NCBI GenBank assembly: GCA_009746045.1
Contig: RPFO01002171.1
Coordinates: forward strand, 7,501-71,500
DNA length: 64,000 nucleotides
Origin: Mesostigma viride
Lineage: Eukaryota > Streptophyta > Mesostigmatophyceae > Mesostigmatales > Mesostigmataceae
Direction: 5' to 3'
Within the stretch, counting starts at the first letter, position 1; every line of letters begins with the position of its first letter. Positions 55,102-64,000 of this stretch are shown piece by piece. The notes beneath the pieces were generated by a model, which saw only the letters and a program-made list of their open reading frames with translations, was not told the origin of the DNA and made no database searches. The position numbers were made by a program, and so were the translations under genes.

Positions 55102-56841
55102 TTGTAGCACCAGGGCGGCAGCACGCCCTGAACGTTCCATCTATGAACCCGAAACTGAAAAGTCGCACATCTATACCTGTTTTGGCACAAATAAGGTTTG
55201 AGAAGCCCGCTAGCTGAGGCACCCATATGGCAGGCGCGCGAAATAACTATGAAAAGGTCGACAAGGTGTGCGTTAATAGCGCATTAATGACTTCGTATGC
55301 CCATGAATGGACCTCACAAAACCTCTTCTTTGTATTAAATCGAATAGTATTGTGCCTGCCTGATGGAGACAGACTAACAAAAGGCACAGCCCCGCGTCTC
55401 CGCCACAAACGTACCGACTGGCCTTTCTAGATACCTTCGAAATTCGCAATGCTTTGCGGACCTGGGAAATCAAATGTCGGCCCGTTGGAACCTTGATTGT
55501 TGCAATACGCCAAGGACAGGGAGCGACCGATTGATATTGAAATATGGCCATACTCCGCGTACAAGGGAAACCGAATGGACGTAACAGGGCTGGCACAAGC
55601 CGTCGCAACTTCCACCACTGGGATGATCAACGGACTTGTCTTTATAAAAATTGCCCCGCTCAGCCTCAATGCCCATGCGGCATAAATAAACTAGAATGCA
55701 GCTGCATACGCCTGCAGTCTTAGCGACGTAGCCTTAGAAATGCTGTAGTACGTCATTTTCGAAACCCGCAATAAAATTGTAGCAACCGGCTATGACTGCG
55801 GCGCAAGCTTCCGAATAAAATTAAAATCGCGCGCAGGTACCCGCCGCCATCTTCGTGTTCACTGCACTTCACACGCAACGACGTGCGGTTTGAACGCGCG
55901 CCGACAGGGTCGAAGCGCGCCGGGGTGCACAGCCGTACCGGTGAATTAAGAGCTGACGGTCGTAACGGCATGCCGTACGACGGTTTTACCTCCGTACCTT
56001 TTGGCGACGAAGCTAAATCTAAAAGGTTGCAAAAACTCTCTATTGCTTCCGGCCTACGTCGGCAAAATCCGCTACCGTAACAGTCGGAATTTTCATTCCG
56101 CGTACAATGTTGCGGAATGATTACTGTACAGTACTGTAGAGTATGGACAGACGGATTCTGCCCGGCCCAGATAGGGTCCCTAGCGCGTACGTTCTCGTGT
56201 ATTCTGAGGTGTTTCTGCCGCAGAGTGGACAGGTCCTGGAGTACTATACGGTACGGTAGTTACTGTACTGTACTGTACTGTAGACGATGGCAATTGCTGC
56301 ACGTGCACCAACGCGCAAAAATTTTCACGGTTCCAAAACGCACGTGAATGCGAGGATACAGAAGGATACAGAATTATCACGTCCAATTGTAAAATCCTCG
56401 GTAAAACATCAGCGCGATCGTGCACGCTAATTATTATTGAAATTAACGGGATAGTGGTTTCACGTCCACTACCAACTTACTCCACAATGATAATGGTTAT
56501 TCTTGTCTATTTTTGTCGCTATGCCGACCTCAGTAAGTACGATTAATTGATCAAATTGGTGAAGATCGCGAAAATTGGTCATGCCAACAAGTGCTTGACG
56601 AGGTGTTTGACGAGCACTAAGTCTTGCCAAGAGTGGGCGAGGATGGTGCGGACATTTTACTCAGAATGTGGTTGAACAGTGGACGCACGTCTGCTCGAAA
56701 GAAGAATCTATGTCAAGCAGTTGCTCCACTGGGCCAGGAAGCTGCCTCTTTGCCAATCATTTAGCAAGCCATGCCATGCAGCAGATACGTGCAACTGAAC
56801 GCAACACCCACTCCTAACTTAACTGCATTCCTTGGCAAACA
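55102..56841. other. Divergent spacer, right part
   Basis: Overlapping open frames at 55227-55690 and 55753-56080 have no recognised product. A short TACTG repeat lies at 56262-56282. The last few hundred bases presumably carry the promoter of the next gene. Confidence 0.3.
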
Positions 56842-59800
56842 ATGCCGCCATATTCAGCAGCTGAGCAACTGCTGGCTTACGTACTGCTTGTGACAGCTGT
56901 GGTAATAACGCTCGTCCCCGATGCGGCAGCCATACCGACCACAGGTGCGTACTTAGCTTCCTCCCGTCTCCCTTGTCCCATCAATTTCGTCAAAACCAGC
57001 AATGTTAACGCGAATTCTCTCTCCCAATGTTTCCTTTCGTCCCCCCGCACACGTAGACAGTTGAATGCTGCCAGTTGTTGTGTCTGCCTTTAGTGCTTTT
57101 CATCCCAAGCTCTTCCGTGCTGGTTGGAATGAGGCTGTTAGGGAAACACTTGGTTATTGTGACCGGATTAACTGTAGCAGCTGTCAATTCCTGCTCGTGG
57201 GAAGGGTAAGATCTATTTAAATCAATGGACATTCGCCTCTCAAATCAAATGCAATAACATCCCCTGGATCCACGTTCTATCTATTTTTTGTCTTGTGTTG
57301 CGCAGACACTGGTATTGGCTCCGTCCTGAGCTCTACCTACTTTGGAGGCTCTGAAAACGACGTCATCTCTGCCGTTGCAGTCAGTCATGACGGTACGTGT
57401 GACTCCATCCTCTAAACACGCGTTAGGTGGATGACAGCAAAGCGTGTAAAACATAGACATTTTATGCAGTGTATGCGCTGTTTTGCCAGATGTATTTACA
57501 TCATAGCACATGCTTTTGTTGTGGTCATGGCTGTCACTTTTCATCCCTGACACAATGTAAGCTACGTGGGGCAAATATTAGCAAACATCGGCAAGGGAAG
57601 CTGCACTCTATGCACGCCACATGTAACTGCCTGTCATATGGATCACTTGTAATTCGACAGTATGACAACACACTAAACAAACACGCACTGTTTGCGTCAT
57701 CGATCCCCACCCAACCACCCGGGCCCGCCTCGTCATCTTACATTTTGTAAACAACGCGTGTTACGCGTTTTGTGTTAGGCGTTTTATACTTCTCCTGTAG
57801 CTGGTCATTGAAAGTTTTATCAATTATTTAACGCCCCGTTCATCTCTCTCCTTCAGTTGGTTAGTATCTGAACAAGCATGGCCCGCAGTTAGCATGGACA
57901 GTTGCCGTGCTGGTCTGGATGCCTGCCCAGTTTCCCCAGCATGGCCGGTGTGTCGTTACAAGCCGCCTCTTCACTGAACAGCTTTCCATCCAGCATTTTC
58001 AGTGCCAGTCAACCGGAAAGTTACAACCCTGCTAACAAACATTTAAGGTGAGTCTTCAGCCATCTTTCTTACTTTCTCTTCATGGCTTGACAGGCCGCAT
58101 GTTGCAGTCCCGAGGAAAGCATCCAGCAAAGACCCACTATCGTTTCGTTTGCTTTCCAAGCTCTACTTTGCTTGTAAAGCCCTTGTTCTCTTGACAGGTC
58201 CCCTAGAGCCCTTGTGGACAACACCTGTGACAATTTCGCTTGCCTATCGTGATGGCTGCTGCCTGCCCTCACTATCTCTGCGCGCAGGCCTGTACCTCAT
58301 TGGCGGCTACTCAAGCAGCACCGATGCGTTGCTGGGCATGCAGCTCAGCCACCCCGCGTCCTCAGGTGAGGGGACGCACCTGCCAGGGTGTGCCAGCAAA
58401 AAGCTTCCTGGCTAGGTCAGGGTAGCAGCTCCGTGAAGGCACCTTGCGCTTGGCTGGTTTTGGACGTGATTCATTGGCTGCTGCCATCCGTAAGATGTGC
58501 CAGTTGTGTGTGCCAGTTGTGAGGTTGGATGCCTTCACTTGCCAGCTCTCCGCTCCAGTGCTCCGCATGGCATCCTTTTCATCTCGCGTTAAGGCTCTTT
58601 TACACGCATCCATGGTACTTAATGCTCGCCCGCGTGTTTGTGCACAGCCAAGCTCGACACACACACACACAGTGCTTGGGCACGCTCCTCCGATTGTCTT
58701 TTGGTCCCAACCAATAACAGCCTACCACAGGAGGGGTGGCATGCCCAGGCAAAGTTTCTAGGGACCACGGTACTTGAGAGGGGTGTCCCAGGGGCTGGCG
58801 GTGGTGGATATTTGCGGGGCCCGGGATGAACCGCGGGGTTTGGGGGTCAAAGACTTGCCGGTTGCTGCCCACGGCCCCTGGGTGATCAGTGCCCTGGTTG
58901 CCTGCAGACCAGTAAAAATCTGCCACGTGTGATATGTTAGACCAGGGCTGTACGTCACGCCGGGTTGGCTCAGGACCGTGGTAGCCTATGGCCCAGTAGA
59001 AGTATGCCACGTGGATAATGTTGGAGGTACTGTACCTGTGCCTGCCACGTGGCTTTTCTTGGCCGCCACGTGCAAAGTCACTTGAACCATCAGGCGCATG
59101 CCACATGTGCATGTGGGTTTGTTATGAGGGTTGTTGCCACGTGGCAGAATACTGGAGTACGGAGAGATGCAAGCATTAGTAGAAGTGGTACTATCTGGCC
59201 TGTAGTAGGCAGTAGGAATGCTCCCTCGCACTGCCAGGTAACCGAGGGGCCAGCTCTCGGGCTTGCCGGCTGCGGGCCCCACGATCCTGGACACAACAGT
59301 GGTGCCAGCTGCTTTGGGTGCCGGTTGCGGTCCTAGCCGCATGGTTGGACCGCGGGCCCGGCCATTTTGGGCCGGCGGTGGTGGTATTGTGGACCGCAGA
59401 CCCTTGGCTGGATGCCCCCCCTCCTACCACTGGCTGCCTGTCATGCATGCACATGGCCCATGCTGCATATCCTTTCCCTGCTGCTTCGCTCCCTGACCCC
59501 CCTCCCACGCCACCCATCTTACCCCGACCCCTCACCCTCCCATCGTTGCTTACCCTGCCCCATCACCCATCCTCCCCACGGCTGCCAGTCGCCACGTACC
59601 GCCTGGCCAGCGGCGACGGCTTCGTGGCCCGTGCCCGCACCGCGCCCTTCCCTGCGCTGGAGACACTCGCGCGGCTTGCGGGTGTGCGCCACCTGGCGGT
59701 CGTGACAGATGGCAGCGTGCTGGTGGCCGGCATGCGCTCCGTGTCGCTGCTGGCCCCCAACCTGGCGACCCTCACCTGGTCCCGCTCCCTCGACGGGTCA

Positions 59801-62800
59801 GTGCGGGCACTAGCATACCTGCCAGATGGGGAGGGGGCCGAGGGGGCCGGGCGGGTGCTGCTGGTGACAGATGCCAGTCTGATATCGCTGAATGAGGCCA
59901 CCGGCGCGCTGACCTGGCAAGCGGAGCTGGGGGGCAGCGGCATGCGCGTGCAGGGCCTTGCAGTCGCCCCTACCAGCCATCACGTTTTTGTCTCGGGGGC
60001 AGTGATGAGGCAGACGGCGGAGGAGCTGGCATACGCCACCCCCTTCATCAAGAGGTACTTACAGTGAGCGAAGTGTTCCACCCCCCCAACCTTGGTACGT
60101 GACGCAGTGACGCGCTATAACTTACCTTGCAGACTCCGTGGTGCGAGGGAGTTGCAAGAGAGTGGCGTCATGTAGCGTTGTGTGGGGGCTGTGGGGGTTG
60201 TTTGGGTCGAGGTAGACTATGTTGGCAACACCGTATTTCCATGGCTAATAAACACCGAATGCCACTTGTGTGAGCAAGAGTGAATGATGTTTTTGGGGGG
60301 AGAACGCATCCATCCCCCCACGCAACTGCGCGTGTCTCCCCCTCCTCGCCCCTGATCCTCCCGCAATGCGATTTTTGGCGCCCATCCACCGGTCGCTAGC
60401 ACACACTGCTTCGTCGGCAAGGTTGAGCATGATGCCCCTGGCGAGCAGTACGTTAGCTGGAAATGGGTCAGAGCATGTTTCCAGCCAGGGTGCTCTGTCA
60501 ACGGATGCATGCTGGTGGTGATTTCGGTCACCCGGAGGCGCCTTGTCCACAAGCACTGGGAACGGTCGCTGGCAGTAAAGTCATGAGGGTAGTTTTCTCG
60601 CCCACTTTTTGTTGCCCTGCAATGAGAGAGGTGGCATTCTTTTTGTACGTTTCCAGCATCATTTTTTCTTGGAGGGACACCAGCAGTTGCTTGACTGTAA
60701 ATGCCACCTCCAGTTGACCCACCTGGCAGGAAGGCACGCACCTTTATGTGCTGTGATTAGCACAGCTTGCCTGGACGCTTACAAACTGTGGAATCTTACC
60801 CGGCCTCACGACCCCTAGACGTGATTGCAGGTGACTATTCTTCTGCCACCTGTCGATTCGGATGAGCTCACGCGCACCCACCACCACCACCACCACCACC
60901 ACCACCACCACCACCACCACCACCACCACCACCACCACCACCACCACCACCACCACCACCACCACCACCACCACCACCACCACCACCACCACATGAACCG
61001 CCCTCGTTCGTCCCACCCAGGTTCTCCCTCAATGGCGACGCCCTCTCCACGCTGTACGAATGGCCTTCCTCATCAGTGGAGGCCCAGGCGCCTCCCTTGG
61101 TGGCGGACTCCAGCATCGGCCCACTGGCTGTTGACCCACACACAGAAGACCTCTGGTGAGCGCCGCACTGGCTAGGCCAACACTTCACCCACGTTGTGCA
61201 CCTCATCATGGCTGCACCTCATGATGATAGTGGGCATGGCGCCTCATGCCCAACATGCTCTCATGGAGGTTAGGGTGCATAAGCCGCCCTGCGTGACTGG
61301 TGAAGGGGAACGCTTGCGCGTGGCATCCTCCATGCCTTTGTCTACATGCTTTTAATTAACCCTCCTTACCCAAGCTGCACTCGGGCCTTAAATGCCCTTG
61401 CCGTGCCGGTGATTGGAATTTGGACTGAACCCCAGACGGGGCAGTGGAGTCTGGGGGGAACCTGGTCTGCTCTTACCTGCTTGCATCCGCAGAAGGTGTC
61501 ACCGTCCAGTGTTCCCATCGACATTTGGTTTGTTATGTTTCCCGTGCAAAGTCCGTTTCTGTTTGTGGATGTGTCTGTGTGGAAGGTATTAGAGTAACAC
61601 ATTCCCAGTGCGTGACTTTGAAATATTACCTAAAACCCATGGGTGAGCTCCCTGAGATCCTGCATAAGGCCGTCCGCTTGCGTGCACGGGTAAATACCCA
61701 CTCACTTGTGGTGTAGAAACAGGCCTCATCTAGCCCCACCGCCCACACACACACACACATCTGCTCACAAATTGGTGGCTTGCTGTCCTAGTGGCGTGAA
61801 CCCTCTCCGAGTGCCCAGTGTTTGGCTTTGTTCCTTTCACTGATTGGCGCTGATCACTTGACTGCTATCCTGCTATTTAAGTGTCCATCGGTGGCTGTCT
61901 CTTCTGTACCTATCTATCCATGGCCCTGCAGGTGGATCGGCCACTCGGCAGGAGAAATCACTGTATTGCAGCGCAGCTCCTCCAATCTATCAGCCAATGA
62001 GGAAGCCTTCACAGGCTCCTGCTTCCCAACCCCCTGCAGCCTCCCTGTGGACTACGAGGCCACCCTGGTGCCCTCCCTGGTCCAGGCGCTGCTCTCCGAC
62101 ACAGGTCCGGGGATCTCCCTGTCGCGCGCCTCCTTCTTGTGGCCAAAGGGGGTTGTGAACGACTCCTCCGACGCTGCTTGCGGCTGCCCCTTGGCGGGAG
62201 GGGGCAGTTCCCTTGCCAGCCCCCCCTGGGCCCACGCATTGGGCGTTGCGGCCATGCGTTTGGGCGCGACGGGGGAACCGCTGGTGGCCGTGTTCGGCCG
62301 AGGGGGGCAGGTCGTTACGGAGACCAGCAACGCGTGGTATCCCTCCGAGGGGTGGCCAGTTGTCGGTGTGGCAGCATGGGGCGATGCGGCCGGTGTGCTG
62401 GTGGATTGGGACGTGGAGGCATCGGCGTGGGTCGATGGGGACGCGGGCCTCACGCAGGGCTACCTGGTGGTGATGGATACGGAGATGACCCAAGTGCTCA
62501 TGGCCACCGCGCTGCCAGGGACCATGGCGGTGACGTCTGCCATCGCCACGGATGACGGCAAGCTGGTTCTGGCGGGGTATGCTGCCGACCCTCGCGCGGT
62601 TTTCGGGTATGGCTTGGCGTCCATGCCGTGCACGCCCTGGGTGCCTGAGACGGCCAACACGACGAGCGACATGGCGCCACCTGGCGCGATCCAATCAAGC
62701 TACGGCGGCGGACAGCTGGATGGTTTTCTGCTCACCGTGTGTCTGCGCGCAGATGGGTGCGTGGGGGACCTGCCGCCTGTCACTGGCCGTCTCTGTGATG

Positions 62801-63721
62801 CTGGCTGCTCCGGCCGAGGGTCCTGCGGGCCCCTGGGTGAGTGTGTCTGCGACACCGGTTACCAGGGCCAGGACTGCTCCCTGCTCACGTGTCCGGTGCC
62901 GGACCGCCCCGTGTGGGAGGCGATACTTCCACCCGCTCCCCTCGCCCGCAGCGGCCATGTGGCGTCGAGCCTCTATGGCGACATGGTCGTGTTTGGGGGC
63001 GTGACGAGCGGAGGTGTTGACCCGGCCACCGGTGACATCATCGATGTTGTCATGGGGGATGTCCAGGTGCTGCGACGGGAGACCGCCACCTGGCAGCGTG
63101 TGCATGAGTACACCCCCGCGGCCCCGGAGGCGACGCGGGGCCCTGCGCCGAGGCATGGCCACGCGGCCACCCAGGGACCCAGCGTGGGCCAGGTGTGGGT
63201 GCATGGGGGCATCGGTGCAGATGGTGCTCTGCTGGGGGACCTGTGGCTGATGAGGGCGGCAGAAGGCAGCAGCATGGTCACTTGGGCGCAGGCGAGTGTC
63301 ACGGGTGCTGTGCCGCCCCCGGCGTATGGCCACAGTCTGACGTCCCTGCAGGGTGGAGGCGTGGTCGTTCTGTTTGCAGGGTGCAACGAGGTGACTGCGT
63401 CGCGCGATGGCTACCTGCTGAACACAGGTGTGTGGTGGCGAACGGTGGGGGTGAGTGGGTGGGGAATGGGGACGGTTCAGGTGAAAATTGAATGGGTATC
63501 GAAGGGGGGGGGGGGGGGCTGGTTGCGCACTAGCTACTGCACAAAAAGCGGGTGGCTAAGCCGATATCGTTGTTCCGTCACCTTGTAAACATGACAAGGG
63601 CCAGTGCCTGAACAATTATGAAGCCAAAGGCGGCCACCCTGGCTTTCGTTGTATTTTGGTCCAACAGTTAACGTTCATGCATACCCCATTTTGCTGCTGT
63701 GGTGCAGGGCTGATCCGATAG
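56842..63721 (+). CDS. Secreted or membrane protein: signal peptide, beta-propeller-type repeats, EGF, kelch; at least 6 exons
   Basis: Exons read: 56842-56944, 57306-57392, 58288-58365, 59589-60054, 61021-61155, 61932-63427; all phases agree (about 789 residues). Exon 1 encodes a signal peptide (MPPYSAAEQLLAYVLLVTAV...). Exons 2-3 encode STYFGGSENDVISAVAVSHD then GLYLIGGYSSSTDA, the pattern of SBBP-type beta-propeller repeats. Exons 4-6 continue with propeller-like strands. Exon 6 holds an EGF module (CDAGCSGRGSCGPLGECVC then DTGYQGQDC), followed by kelch-like blades (LARSGHVASSLYGDMVVFGG, PRHGHAATQGPSVGQVWVHG, PPPAYGHSLTSLQGGGVVVL). EGF next to kelch recalls attractin/MEGF8 proteins. A possible last exon 63708-63721 would end the protein at once (GLIR, stop). 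Since a kelch propeller needs more blades, the gene more likely runs past the window end. Confidence 0.82.
60877..60993. repeat. CAC trinucleotide tract in an intron
   Basis: About 39 units of CAC are uninterrupted, ending 28 bases before the acceptor of the 61021 exon. Frames across it read poly-His, poly-Thr/Pro or, on minus, poly-Gly/Val. Confidence 0.97.
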
Positions 63722-64000
63722 GAATCGGGGTTCTTTGAACGGAGTTTCTTCTATACGTGAATGCGGGAACAAGAGGCCGCTGGATGAGCGGCTTATAGGT
63801 CGTAGTGTTTTCTCGTAGCTGTTTGGCTAGAGCTTTTGTGATTAGTAGATGCAATATAGTGCATGGTTGAAAAATGAATTAAATAAAATGTGCGTTCCGC
63901 GCTTGGGTTGATTATACCCGGGCGGAACGGGGCGTGAGGTGCAGTGCCCCTGAAAAGAACAACCTACGCATTATTTAATACTAGCCGTGCAGATTCGGGA
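63428..64000. other. Intron or 3' flank at window end
   Basis: The stretch opens with a GT donor and holds a G-run at 63507-63519. A TGCAG acceptor at 63703-63707 leads to an immediate stop (63719-63721). No further kelch blade is readable before base 64000. Confidence 0.4.

Noticed and set aside
61990-63386. Minus frames of 133-234 residues opposite the kelch/EGF exon
   Set aside because: They are shadows of the GC-rich exon 6; no motif on minus.

Overview
The window is nuclear DNA of a eukaryote. The evidence is GT-AG spliceosomal introns, multi-exon housekeeping genes, and non-LTR retrotransposon debris with short simple-repeat tails. A small axonemal-type thioredoxin suggests a lineage with cilia or flagella. 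A stand-alone malonyl-CoA:ACP transacylase suggests type II fatty-acid synthesis in a plastid or mitochondrion. An alga or other flagellated protist fits best, but the species cannot be named from this sequence.

Eight protein genes are recognisable, and their strands alternate without exception: CWC24/RNF113 (minus, cut by the window start), RTCA RNA 3'-phosphate cyclase (plus, 9 exons), thioredoxin (minus, 4 exons), YJU2/CCDC94 splicing factor (plus, 9 exons), V-ATPase subunit B (minus, 13 exons), an ankyrin-malonyltransferase fusion (plus, one exon), a small heat-shock protein (minus, one exon), and a secreted beta-propeller/EGF/kelch protein (plus, at least 6 exons, possibly cut by the window end). 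Three head-to-head gaps are short (0.85-1.0 kb) and show almost no repeats. The three tail-to-tail gaps (12.6, 5.2 and 4.9 kb) hold nearly all the mobile DNA. The fourth head-to-head gap (51.7-56.8 kb) is also long and repeat-bearing.

The mobile DNA includes fragments of LINE ORF1 (five places), two types of LINE reverse transcriptase (one with a CCHC plus PD-(D/E)XK-like C-terminus), a tRNA-related SINE-like element, a roughly 190-bp element with a fixed 3' end and clear target-site duplications, and several short families that share a small stem-loop just inside a TTAA- or AAATT-type tail. Tandem arrays are prominent: a 1.2-kb GGGA/GTGC/GGGT block at 12.1-13.3 kb, a 184-bp satellite at 13.5-14.2 kb, and intronic minisatellites in RTCA, YJU2 and V-ATPase B.

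Three genes act on RNA (CWC24, RTCA, YJU2). CWC24 and YJU2 belong to the same catalytic-activation stage of the spliceosome. No operon-like logic is implied. I saw no CRISPR array, rRNA gene, or convincing functional tRNA gene. Exon borders were placed by eye from splice-site consensus and family alignment held in memory; no search was run.
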